This document shows, piece after piece, positions 40,376 through 47,620 of a stretch of DNA of 53,526 nucleotides. The stretch comes from UBA4644 sp900555855 (GTDB lineage Bacteria > Bacillota > Clostridia > Oscillospirales > Butyricicoccaceae), in contig DAWAJD010000011.1 in assembly GCA_052289195.1 (NCBI GenBank), forward strand, positions 1 to 53,526, given 5' to 3'. The position numbers and the translations under genes are program-made. A model generated the notes under the pieces. That model had not been told where the DNA came from. It searched no databases and saw nothing but the letters and a program-made list of their open reading frames with translations. How positions within the stretch are numbered: position 1 is the first letter of the stretch; every line of letters starts with the position of its first letter.

Positions 40376-41853
40376 ACTATTGTCTGCAGGGCCACGACCG
40401 GGACAACGGCGTTCAGGAGATGCTGATCTCCCTGCTGCCGGACGAGCCCCACGACCGGGTGGAGGAGCTGTCCGGCGACGGCTGCCGCAGCATTGCCTGG
40501 GAGAAAGACGGCTTCCTCTGCGCCCGGGCGGAGATCCTCCGGGGCGTTCGCCGGAGCCAGGCTCAGGCGTCGGTTCCCATCCCGGCGGAGACCGATGGGG
40601 AGGAATATAAGCGGGCACTGACCTATACGGTAAAGACTGCCGTCTATCAGGCGCTGCTGCCCCTGCTGGAGCAAAAGCCCGCCTGGGGCAGCATGACCGG
40701 CGTCAAGCCCGCAAAGCCCGCCCGTCTGGCCATTCGGGAGGGGATGGACCCTGCCGCGCTGGAGCAGTATCTGCGGGCGCATTATGATGTTTCGGAAAAC
40801 CGGGCCCGGCTCTGCCGCCGGGCGGCGGAATATGCCATCCGGGCGGAGGACAGTCTTCTCCCCGGCGAGACGCAGCTTTATCTCGGCATCCCCTTCTGCC
40901 CGGCCAAGTGCAGCTATTGCTCCTTCGTCAGCAACGACATGGCCCGCTGGGGCTTTATGATCCAGCCCTATCTGGAGGCCCTGCTGCAGGAGGTGGAGGC
41001 CGGCGGCGCGCTGCTCCGGCAGCATGGGCTGCCTCTGGGCAGCGTTTATATCGGCGGCGGGACGCCCACAACGCTGGACGCGGCCCAGCTGGACACGCTG
41101 CTGGCGGACATCCGGCGGGCCTTTGAGCTGTCCCGCTGCCGGGAGTTTACCGTGGAGGCGGGGCGGCCGGAGACCATCAGCGAAGAAAAGCTCCGGGTCC
41201 TGCAGCGCCATGGCGTCACCCGCATCAGTATCAATCCCCAGACCATGAACGACCGGGTCCTGCAGGGCGTGGGCCGGCGGCACACCGCCCGGGACATCGA
41301 GGAATGCTACCGGATGGCCCGGCAGACAGGGGATTTTCTGATCAATATGGATCTGATCGCCGGTCTGCCCGGCGACGACGACGCAAGCCTGCTGGAAAGC
41401 GTCCGCCGGGTGGCGGCGCTGCGGCCGGACAATGTGACCATCCACTGTCTGGCCCGCAAGCGGGGGGCGCGGCTGTATTTCGGCCCAACGGGCCAGCTTC
41501 CGGCGGAGACGCTGGACGCCTGCTACGCCCATCTGACGGCCCTCGGCTATGAGCCCTATTATCTTTACCGGCAGAAATATATGGCCGGCGGGCTGGAAAA
41601 TGTGGGCTTCTGCCTTCCCGGGACGGCCTCCCACTACAATATCTGTATGATGGAGGAGCTTTCCGATGTGCTGGCGCTGGGCTCCGGCGGCGTGAGCAAG
41701 CTCTGCTCGGAAAACGGCCGCCGGGTCTGCCGGGTGGCAAATCCCAAATATCCCAAGGAATATATCGAGCGCATCGGCGCCATCGCGGCGGAAAAGCGCC
41801 GCCTGCTGGACGGCCAGCAAAAAGCTTGCAATCCGGAGCGCGCCGTGCTATAG
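40372..41853 (+). CDS. hemZ: Radical SAM coproporphyrinogen dehydrogenase HemZ
   Basis: A HemN-like radical SAM protein. The cluster motif CPAKCSYCSF has the CxxxCxxC spacing (about 176-183), with IGGGTPTTL for SAM binding and GQPETIS-like residues after it (here GRPETISEEKL). HemZ proteins have a longer N-terminal part than HemN, as here (about 160 aa). At 493 aa it is full length. Whether it makes protoporphyrinogen or acts in another heme or anaerobic step is uncertain. The stop overlaps the -10 of the next promoter. Confidence 0.85.
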   Translation: MNYCLQGHDRDNGVQEMLISLLPDEPHDRVEELSGDGCRSIAWEKDGFLCARAEILRGVRRSQAQASVPIPAETDGEEYKRALTYTVKTAVYQALLPLLEQKPAWGSMTGVKPAKPARLAIREGMDPAALEQYLRAHYDVSENRARLCRRAAEYAIRAEDSLLPGETQLYLGIPFCPAKCSYCSFVSNDMARWGFMIQPYLEALLQEVEAGGALLRQHGLPLGSVYIGGGTPTTLDAAQLDTLLADIRRAFELSRCREFTVEAGRPETISEEKLRVLQRHGVTRISINPQTMNDRVLQGVGRRHTARDIEECYRMARQTGDFLINMDLIAGLPGDDDASLLESVRRVAALRPDNVTIHCLARKRGARLYFGPTGQLPAETLDACYAHLTALGYEPYYLYRQKYMAGGLENVGFCLPGTASHYNICMMEELSDVLALGSGGVSKLCSENGRRVCRVANPKYPKEYIERIGAIAAEKRRLLDGQQKACNPERAVL

Positions 41854-41854
41854 T
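41826..41854 (+). promoter_or_regulatory. Promoter of the zinc-ribbon gene
   Basis: TTGCAA (41826-41831), 17-nt spacer, TATAGT (41849-41854), overlapping the end of hemZ. Confidence 0.7.
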
Positions 41855-41901
41855 TTTGGCATAGAATGGTTCGTGATCTATTCAAAAAGGAGGAGCTTAT
41901 C

Positions 41902-42297
41902 ATGGATGACAAAGTGAGAGAGCTGCTGGAAAAGGCAAAGCTGACGGCGGCTGCCGCGGCCGGCGTGGCCTCCCAGGCCGTAGGAACGGCGGCGGAAAAG
42001 GGCGGACGCCTGGTGGAAAAGACCCGGCGCAGCCTGAAGCTGCTGGACCTGAACAACGAGATCGAGATCCTCATGCGGGAGATCGGCCGGATCGTCTACC
42101 TGACCCATACCGGGACGGAGACCGAGGAAAGCGCCCTGCAGGAAAAGCTGGAGCGCATCGACGCGAAATATGCGGAGATCGCCGGGCTCAAGGCCGAGCA
42201 GGAGGCCCAGCGCACCAAGGTGGTCTGCCCCGTCTGCGGCAAGGAATGTGATAAGACGGATCTTTACTGCCGCGTCTGCGGCGAAAAGCTTTCCTGA
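41902..42297 (+). CDS. Small zinc-ribbon protein of unknown function
   Basis: A 131-aa soluble protein. The N-terminal half is Ala-rich and helical (KAKLTAAAAAGVASQAVGTAA), the middle is a coiled helix, and the C-terminus is a zinc ribbon with CPVCGKEC (about 108-115) and CRVCGEKL, a Cx2C-x14-Cx2C pattern of four cysteines plus one extra. The start at 41902 has AGGAGG upstream; the in-frame ATG at 41866 has no good site. Similar small ribbon proteins are widespread in Clostridia with no assigned role. Own promoter and terminator. Confidence 0.8.
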   Translation: MDDKVRELLEKAKLTAAAAAGVASQAVGTAAEKGGRLVEKTRRSLKLLDLNNEIEILMREIGRIVYLTHTGTETEESALQEKLERIDAKYAEIAGLKAEQEAQRTKVVCPVCGKECDKTDLYCRVCGEKLS

Positions 42298-42317
42298 ACG
42301 GGAAAACGCCATGCATT

Positions 42318-42349
42318 GGCGCAGGGAGTCCTCCTGCGCCTTCTTTTTT
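42318..42349 (+). terminator. Terminator of the zinc-ribbon gene
   Basis: A perfect 8-bp stem (42318-42325 with 42333-42340), 7-nt loop and TTCTTTTTT. Confidence 0.85.
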
Positions 42350-42440
42350 GACGGGGCATGAACCATAGCCGGACCGCATAAGCTTCCCATAGGCAGGGCT
42401 CTTTTTGGGGCCAGTTTTTCCGGGAAGGGCGGTCATTTCC

Positions 42441-44051
42441 TTGCGACAGCGCAAACAGGAGACATTTTTCGGCGGCACGCTGATCCTGATGGGCTCCGGC
42501 ATTCTGGTCAAGCTCATCGGGGCGTTTTTCTCCATCCCTCTGGCCAATCTTTACGGCGCAGACGGCAACGATATTTTCATCAGCGCCTATTATGTCTATA
42601 CGGCCATGTATGTGATCTCCTCCGCCGGGCTGCCGGTGGCGGTGTCCAAGATGGTGGCGGAGCGGCGGGCGCTGGGCCGGCTGCAGGAGGTGCGGCGCAT
42701 CGCCCGGGTCTCCATGGGGGCCTTTGTGCTGCTGGGGGCGGCGCTCTCCGGGGCGATGCTGGCCTTTTCCGGGCCCATCTGCCGGCTGATCGGCTCCTCC
42801 TGCCGGGAGGCGCTGCTGGCCGTGGCCCCCACGGTCTTTTTCACCTGCGTCGTCTCTGCGGTGCGGGGCTATTATCAGGGCATGGCCAATATGGTCCCCA
42901 CGGCGGTCTCCCAGATCATCGAGGCGCTGGGCAAGCTGATCTTCGGACTGGGCCTGGCCTATTATCTCATGGGGCAGGGCTGCGCGCTGGAGCGCGTGGT
43001 GGCGGGAGCCATCGGCGGCGTAACCCTGGGGACGGCTCTCAGCGCCCTCTACGCCGTGCTTTATGCCCTGCGGGATCCGGCGCGGCGCGGAAAAGCGCCC
43101 GGGGCCGATCCGTCCTGCCGCCCGGCGGGCGCGCTGCTGCGGGAGCTGATCCGGCTGGCGGCGCCCATCACCGTTGGGGCCTCTGTGTTTATCGTCAGCG
43201 CCATGATCGACAATTTCATGGTCAAGCTGCGGCTGCAGGAGGGCTGTCTGATGACAGACGCCGCCGCGGGCTATACCTACGGCGCTTATGGCTACGCCGT
43301 CAAGCTGTTCAATCTTCCTCTGACGCTGGTGGTGTCCATCGGCGTGAGCCTGCTGCCGGCCATCAGCGCCGCCCTTGCGGTAAAGGACCGGCGGCGCACC
43401 CTTTCGCTGGTGGAAAGCGCCTTCCGCCTGACGGGCATACTGGCCTTTCCCTGTGCCTTTGGGCTGGCGGCCATCCCCGGGCCGATCCTTGAGCTGCTTT
43501 TTTCCAAACAGCCGGAGGCCTGCGCCCAGGCTGCGCCACTGCTGGCGGCGCTGGCCCCCTCGGTCTTTTTTGCGGCCATGGTATCGGTGAGCAATCCGGT
43601 GCTTCAGGCCATGGGAAGGGCGCGTCTGCCGGTGATCAGCATGGCGGCGGGGGCGGCGGTGAAGGCCGTGTGCAACTATGCGCTGGTGGGCATTCCGGAG
43701 ATCGGCGTCCTGGGCGCGCCCATCGCCACGGGCGTCTGCTATCTGGCCATGATGCTGCTGAACTTCCGCCATATCCGGCGGCAGGGCGCGGCCTTTTCGC
43801 TGGCCCGAAGCTTTGGAAAGCCGCTGCTGGCCGGGCTGGGCATGGGCGTTTTCGTCCGGCTGATCTGGGCGCCGGTGCAGACCCTGACAGGTCCGGGAAG
43901 GGCCGGGGCGCTGCTGGCGGTGCTGATCGTGGTGGGTCTGGCGGCGCTTTTTTACCTGCTTTTGCTGGCTGCGCTGCGCGCCATGCCCCGGGAGGATGTT
44001 GTCATGCTGCCCGGCGGTGAAAAGCTTGCAAAAATCCTGAAAATCCGGTGA
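42441..44051 (+). CDS. SpoVB/MurJ-type (MVF) oligosaccharide flippase, YabM-like
   Basis: A 536-aa membrane protein with about 14 hydrophobic segments of the MVF superfamily that flips lipid-linked saccharides. It begins with FFGGTLILMGSGILVKLIGAFFSIPLANLYG, cut here by its typical GSGILVKLIG, and has FISAYYVYTAMYVISSAGLPVAVSKMV and VRGYYQGMANMVPTAVSQIIEA, as in SpoVB-like proteins. The start is TTG 42441 with GGGAAGGGCGG 8 nt upstream. It is followed by mazG, hup, rqcP, yabP and yabQ, as yabM is in B. subtilis. A role in spore cortex or in growth-phase wall precursors is possible. Confidence 0.82.
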   Translation: MRQRKQETFFGGTLILMGSGILVKLIGAFFSIPLANLYGADGNDIFISAYYVYTAMYVISSAGLPVAVSKMVAERRALGRLQEVRRIARVSMGAFVLLGAALSGAMLAFSGPICRLIGSSCREALLAVAPTVFFTCVVSAVRGYYQGMANMVPTAVSQIIEALGKLIFGLGLAYYLMGQGCALERVVAGAIGGVTLGTALSALYAVLYALRDPARRGKAPGADPSCRPAGALLRELIRLAAPITVGASVFIVSAMIDNFMVKLRLQEGCLMTDAAAGYTYGAYGYAVKLFNLPLTLVVSIGVSLLPAISAALAVKDRRRTLSLVESAFRLTGILAFPCAFGLAAIPGPILELLFSKQPEACAQAAPLLAALAPSVFFAAMVSVSNPVLQAMGRARLPVISMAAGAAVKAVCNYALVGIPEIGVLGAPIATGVCYLAMMLLNFRHIRRQGAAFSLARSFGKPLLAGLGMGVFVRLIWAPVQTLTGPGRAGALLAVLIVVGLAALFYLLLLAALRAMPREDVVMLPGGEKLAKILKIR

Positions 44052-44077
44052 TTTATTCTTGCAAAGAAGGAGAAAAT

Positions 44078-44872
44078 ATGATAGATTTAGAACAGTCTCA
44101 CTACGGCTTTCAAGACCTGCTGGAGATCATGGCGCGGCTGCGGCAGAAAGAGGGCGGCTGCCCCTGGGATCTGGCCCAGACCCATGAGAGCATCCGGCGG
44201 AATTTCATCGAAGAGGCCTATGAAGCGGCGGAAGCCATCGACCAGCGGGACGACGCCCATCTCTGTGAGGAGCTGGGGGATGTTTTGCTGCAGGTGGTCT
44301 TCCATGCCCAGATCGCCAGAGAGGCGGGGGCCTTCGATATGGACGATGTCTGCACCGGCATCTGCAAAAAGCTGATCCTGCGGCATCCCCATATTTTCGG
44401 CACGGCGGACAGGCTCACCGACGCCGGGCAGACGCTGGATCTCTGGGAGGAGGTCAAGCGGAAGGAGAAGCACCAGCAGACCTATACCGACGCCATGAAC
44501 GATGTGGCCCGGTCGCTGCCTGCGCTGATCTATGCGGAAAAGGTCCAGTCCCGGGCGAAGCGCTCCGGCTTCGACTGGCCGGAGGTCTCCGGCGCGCTGG
44601 ACAAGCTCCGGGAGGAGACGGCGGAGCTGGAACAGGCCATGGATCAAAAGGACAGGGCAGAGGAGGAGCTGGGCGATCTGCTGTTCGCGGCGGTGAATGT
44701 GGCCCGGCGCCTGGAGCTGGATCCGGAGCAGGCCCTGATGCGGGCCACGCAGAAGTTCATGAAGCGCTTTGCACTGGTGGAGCAGGCGGCGGGGGACAAG
44801 CTCCGCACCATGTCTCTTCCGGAGATGACCGCCCTCTGGGAGCAGGCCAAGCAGCAGACCGCAGGATCGTAA
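44078..44872 (+). CDS. mazG: Nucleoside triphosphate pyrophosphohydrolase MazG (YabN-like)
   Basis: A house-cleaning enzyme that hydrolyses (d)NTPs to monophosphates. The 264-aa protein has two MazG domains: EEAYEAAEAID and EELGDVLLQVVFHAQIA in the first, REETAELEQAM and EELGDLLFAAVNVARRL in the second, with the acidic metal ligands present. B. subtilis YabN has an extra N-terminal methylase-like domain that is absent here. The start 44078 has AAGGAG 7 nt upstream. Operon with the flippase gene. Confidence 0.92.
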   Translation: MIDLEQSHYGFQDLLEIMARLRQKEGGCPWDLAQTHESIRRNFIEEAYEAAEAIDQRDDAHLCEELGDVLLQVVFHAQIAREAGAFDMDDVCTGICKKLILRHPHIFGTADRLTDAGQTLDLWEEVKRKEKHQQTYTDAMNDVARSLPALIYAEKVQSRAKRSGFDWPEVSGALDKLREETAELEQAMDQKDRAEEELGDLLFAAVNVARRLELDPEQALMRATQKFMKRFALVEQAAGDKLRTMSLPEMTALWEQAKQQTAGS

Positions 44873-44931
44873 AGGAAGCGGCTCCGTCCGCTTTTGATAT
44901 GGATATTCTAATTGCAGAAGGAGATACGATT

Positions 44932-45207
44932 ATGAACAAAATGGAACTGATTTCCGCCATCGCGGAAAAGGCAGAGCTGAGCAAGAAGGACGCGGAAAAG
45001 GCCCTGACCGCCGTTGTGGAGTCCATTTCCGAAGCGCTGCAGACCGGCGATAAGGTCCAGCTCATCGGCTTTGGCTCTTTCGAGGTCAAGAACCGGGAAG
45101 CCCGCATCGGCCGCAACCCCAAGACCAAGGAAGAAATCCGCATCCCCGCCTCCAAGACCCCTGTGTTCAAGGCCGGCAAGGCCCTGAAAGACAAGGTCGC
45201 CCAGTAA
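44932..45207 (+). CDS. hup: HU-type DNA-binding protein
   Basis: A nucleoid-associated protein of 91 aa that bends DNA as a dimer. It has MNKMELISAIAEKAELSKKDAEKAL, cut here as its alpha-helical N-terminus, then VQLIGFGSFEVKNREAR and GRNPKTKEEIRIPASKTPVFKAGKALK, the classic beta arm. The start 44932 has AAGGAG upstream. Its position between mazG and rqcP is common in Clostridia. A terminator follows. Confidence 0.96.
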   Translation: MNKMELISAIAEKAELSKKDAEKALTAVVESISEALQTGDKVQLIGFGSFEVKNREARIGRNPKTKEEIRIPASKTPVFKAGKALKDKVAQ

Positions 45208-45224
45208 ATCCCAATACGAGCGCT

Positions 45225-45250
45225 GCCGGGGCCGGAAGGCCCCGGCTTTT
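45225..45250 (+). terminator. Terminator after hup
   Basis: A perfect 9-bp stem (45225-45233 with 45238-45246), 4-nt loop and TTTT. The short T-tract suggests some read-through into rqcP. Confidence 0.75.
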
Positions 45251-45280
45251 CAGATCATCCCGCGGAAAAGGAGAAGTACC

Positions 45281-45529
45281 ATGCGTCTGGATAAATATCT
45301 CAAGGTGGCAAGGCTCATCAAGCGCCGCACCGTGGCCAACGAGGCCTGCGACGGCGAACGGGTCACGGTAAACGGCCGGGAGGCCAAGGCCTCCTATCAG
45401 GTGAAGGTGGGCGATGTGATCGGCGTCTCCTTCGGCAACCGCAGCCTGCGGGTGAAGGTCCTGCAGGTGCCGGAGTTCGCCACGAAGGAGCAGGCTGCCC
45501 TGCTCTATCAGGAACTGCCGGAGGAATAA
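45281..45529 (+). CDS. rqcP: RqcP (YabO), S4-domain ribosome quality control factor
   Basis: An 82-aa protein that is almost only an S4 RNA-binding domain: MRLDKYLKVARLIKRRTVANEAC and VTVNGREAKASYQVKVGD. In B. subtilis RqcP works with RqcH to add C-terminal alanine tails on stalled 50S subunits. AAAAGGAGA is 7 nt upstream of the ATG. Same neighbourhood as yabO. Confidence 0.93.
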   Translation: MRLDKYLKVARLIKRRTVANEACDGERVTVNGREAKASYQVKVGDVIGVSFGNRSLRVKVLQVPEFATKEQAALLYQELPEE

Positions 45530-45553
45530 ACGCCCCCGCGCCGGGAAAGGCCG

Positions 45554-45606
45554 TCATAAAAGCAAAAACCTCTTCATATCCTTCCAACAAGGAAGTATGA
45601 GGAGGT
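45554..45606 (+). promoter_or_regulatory. RBS-hiding hairpin with overlapping sigma-E-like promoter before yabP
   Basis: ACCTCTTCATATCCTTCC (45568-45585) pairs imperfectly with GGAAGTATGAGGAGGT (45591-45606), which contains the yabP ribosome-binding site; TCTTTTTC follows, so it may also terminate. A sigma-E-like promoter, TCATAAA (45554-45560), 14-nt spacer, CATATCCT (45575-45582), would start near 45588-45590, in the hairpin loop. Confidence 0.55.
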
Positions 45607-45613
45607 CTTTTTC

Positions 45614-45895
45614 ATGGAAAACAGCAATCAGTTTCAGGCGGACGGGCCCCACAGTCTGGTTTTGGAGGAGCGGCGCCGGCTGAATGTTTCCGGCGTCAGC
45701 GAGGTGCTGAGCTTTGATGAGGAGCAGGTGGTGATGGAGACGGCTCTGGGCCAGCTCACCGTGGAGGGAGAGGGACTTCATGTGGAAAAGCTCAGCCTGG
45801 ATGTGGGCGAGCTGACGCTGGAGGGCAACATCCAGAGCCTTTGCTACAGCAGGGAGACCAAGCGCCGCGGCTCCTTCTGGTCCCGGGTGTTTTAA
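45614..45895 (+). CDS. yabP: Sporulation protein YabP
   Basis: A 93-aa YabP-family protein. The family pattern is clear: LVLEERRRLNVSGVSEVLSFDEEQVVMETALGQLTVEGEGLHVEKL, seen in pieces, ending in GELTLEGNIQSLCYS. YabP is needed for late spore-coat steps in some species, and its B. subtilis gene is under sporulation sigma factors. The RBS is inside the hairpin before the gene. Its stop TAA shares a base with the start of yabQ (TAATG). Confidence 0.92.
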   Translation: MENSNQFQADGPHSLVLEERRRLNVSGVSEVLSFDEEQVVMETALGQLTVEGEGLHVEKLSLDVGELTLEGNIQSLCYSRETKRRGSFWSRVF

Positions 45896-46275
45896 TGCTG
45901 CCCACAAGCCTGGATCAGCAGATGGGGATGTTCCTCCGGGCCATTCTGCTGGGGGCCGCGCTGGCGGCGGGCTTCGACCTGCTGGAGGGCTTCCGGCGAG
46001 CCTGCCGTCTGGGGCGCGGGGGAACGGCGCTGCTGGACGCCCTGTTCTGTCTGAGCGGTCTGGGGGCCTTTCTGCTGTTTTTCCTCCGCAGCACCGACGG
46101 CCGCCTCCGGGGCTATCTGCCGCTGGGGCTGGCGCTGGGCGCGTTTCTGGAGCAGAAGGCCCTTTCCCGGCTGCTGCGGCGGAGCTGCACCTGGCTGCTG
46201 CAGGGGCTTTTCCGGCTGCTGAAGCGGGGCCGCGACGGGCTTTTCTGGCTGTTCAGCTTCCCGAGAGGACAATAA
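45895..46275 (+). CDS. yabQ: Spore cortex biosynthesis protein YabQ
   Basis: A 126-aa membrane protein with three to four spans (LRAILLGAALAAGFDLLEGFRR, LLDALFCLSGLGAFLLFFL and GYLPLGLALGAFLEQ). The FDLLEGFRR and FWL segments fit YabQ, needed for cortex formation in B. subtilis, where its gene follows yabP. The ATG at 45895 overlaps the yabP stop. In B. subtilis divIC follows yabQ; here an operon-ending terminator does, and divIC is at 2021. Confidence 0.85.
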   Translation: MLPTSLDQQMGMFLRAILLGAALAAGFDLLEGFRRACRLGRGGTALLDALFCLSGLGAFLLFFLRSTDGRLRGYLPLGLALGAFLEQKALSRLLRRSCTWLLQGLFRLLKRGRDGLFWLFSFPRGQ

Positions 46276-46281
46276 AACATC

Positions 46282-46317
46282 AGCTCCGCGGAGAACGGTC
46301 CTCCGCGGAGCTTTTTT
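46282..46317 (+). terminator. Terminator of the yabP-yabQ operon
   Basis: A perfect 12-bp stem (46282-46293 with 46301-46312) and six Ts (46312-46317). Confidence 0.94.
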
Positions 46318-46321
46318 GCGG

Positions 46322-47395
46322 TCAGCCCTCTGCCGGCGGCTTTGGGGCGGGGGAGAGCAGCGCCGGATCCACCGGCGTACAGCCGCAGATGCAGATGCCG
46401 ATGCATTCGCCGCAGCGGGTGCATTTGTTCAGATCCACCACGGGATAGGTGTTTACCAGAGAGATGGCCTGCTGCTTGCAGGCGGCGGAGCAAAGGATGC
46501 AGCCGATGCAGGCGTTCAGATGGCCGGGGACCTCCGAGCCGCTCTTGGAGTGCGCGCGGTTCAGCCGCTTTGCCACCTCGGAGGGGGAGACGCCCATGCA
46601 TTTGACAAAATTGCGGTAATAGGTGGAAAAATCCTGAAAGCCCACGGCGGCGGCAGCGTCTGTGATGGACCGGCCGTCCCGCAGCAGGCGCAGCGACTGC
46701 TGGATGCGCCGCTCGGTGATATATTGCCGGATGGGCATGCCCGTGTGCAGCTTGAAGGCGTTGTAAAGGCTGCTTTGGGAGAGGGCCGCCACCTTTACCA
46801 GATCCTCCGTGCCGATGCTGTCGGAAAGATGCTGCTCGATATAGCGGATGCAGCTGATGACGGCGGAATAATTGCTTTCCGAGGGCTGCTTTCTGTCCAG
46901 CAGCTGCGTGGTGTAAACATCCCGCACCATCAGCTGCAGGGCGGAGATCACCAGCATATTGCCGATCTGGAAGGGGCTGTCGGCAGAGGTGTTCTGCTCG
47001 TCCATCAGGCAGTAGAGCAGATGCACCAGCCGCTCCCGCTCGTGCCGGGGCATATGGATGATGGGCGGAAGGTTGGAAAAATCCTTCTTCAGCTTTGGGA
47101 AGCAGGACACCAGCGCATCCATCATCTCCTGAGAGAAGGAAAGACAGAAATAGGAGGTCTCCGGCGGAAAGATATACAGGCTGTGGTTGCAGTAGATGGG
47201 CGTAAACAGCAGGTCTCCGGGCTGCATCCGCAGCATCTGATCCTGCTGAAAATAAGCCAGGTCGCCCTTCAGCAGCAGCGTGCAGTGGTAAAAGCTGTGG
47301 TAATGCGCGTCCACCTTGCCGGTATAACGCTCGCCGATGTAGATATGATAATTCTGCTTGCTTGCAAAAAGCAGCTGCCGGTTGAGATTGTTCAT
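46322..47395 (-). CDS. AraC family regulator with C-terminal 2[4Fe-4S] ferredoxin-like domain
   Basis: A single 357-aa frame. Residues about 10-150 look like an AraC ligand-binding cupin (HAHYHSFYHCTLLLKGDLAYF, MQPGDLLFTP). Residues about 185-283 are two AraC helix-turn-helix units (LVKVAALSQSSLYNAFKLHTG and ITDAAAAVGFQDFSTYYRNF). After it come Cys296, Cys299, Cys302 and Cys306, then Cys325, Cys328, Cys331 and Cys335, two complete CxxCxxCxxxC motifs as in bacterial 2[4Fe-4S] ferredoxins. I checked both motifs in the DNA. The start 47395 has AGAGGAGG 11 nt upstream. It is divergent from the dpp operon, so it probably controls that operon and may read redox state or iron. I have not seen a named family for this fusion. 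Confidence 0.88.
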   Translation of the reverse strand: MNNLNRQLLFASKQNYHIYIGERYTGKVDAHYHSFYHCTLLLKGDLAYFQQDQMLRMQPGDLLFTPIYCNHSLYIFPPETSYFCLSFSQEMMDALVSCFPKLKKDFSNLPPIIHMPRHERERLVHLLYCLMDEQNTSADSPFQIGNMLVISALQLMVRDVYTTQLLDRKQPSESNYSAVISCIRYIEQHLSDSIGTEDLVKVAALSQSSLYNAFKLHTGMPIRQYITERRIQQSLRLLRDGRSITDAAAAVGFQDFSTYYRNFVKCMGVSPSEVAKRLNRAHSKSGSEVPGHLNACIGCILCSAACKQQAISLVNTYPVVDLNKCTRCGECIGICICGCTPVDPALLSPAPKPPAEG

Positions 47396-47447
47396 GGTCG
47401 GTTGTGCCTCCTCTGCTCTTCGGCTGCTTCCAGCGGGTCTTTGCTTG

Positions 47448-47476
47448 ATTATAAGGCGATAAAATAAAAAATGCAA
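47448..47476 (-). promoter_or_regulatory. Sigma-A promoter of the AraC-ferredoxin gene
   Basis: On the minus strand TTGCAT (47471-47476), 17-nt spacer, perfect TATAAT (47448-47453). Confidence 0.8.
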
Positions 47477-47498
47477 GATACAACGCCTAACTTTAGAA

Positions 47499-47536
47499 GG
47501 AAAGTAATTTCCATTCGCCCCCGGCGTTGCTATAAT
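47499..47536 (+). promoter_or_regulatory. Candidate promoter and operator of the dpp operon
   Basis: TTTCCA (47508-47513), a weak -35, 17-nt spacer, perfect TATAAT (47531-47536). The dyad GGAAA-GTAA-TTTCC (47499-47512) covers the -35. A poor -35 with a dyad beside it suits an activator such as the divergent AraC protein. The start would leave a leader of about 80 nt. Confidence 0.55.
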
Positions 47537-47620
47537 TTTGACATAAAGTGAATTGTTTTTGCAAGACGCTTTGTCGAATATGGCTATAGCAAATCAGATT
47601 ATAACAGGGAGAGTGGCAGT

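Noticed and set aside
47539..47572. TTGACA at 47539 as the dppA promoter
   Set aside because: No acceptable -10 lies 16-18 nt downstream; the TTTCCA/TATAAT pair at 47508-47536 is better.
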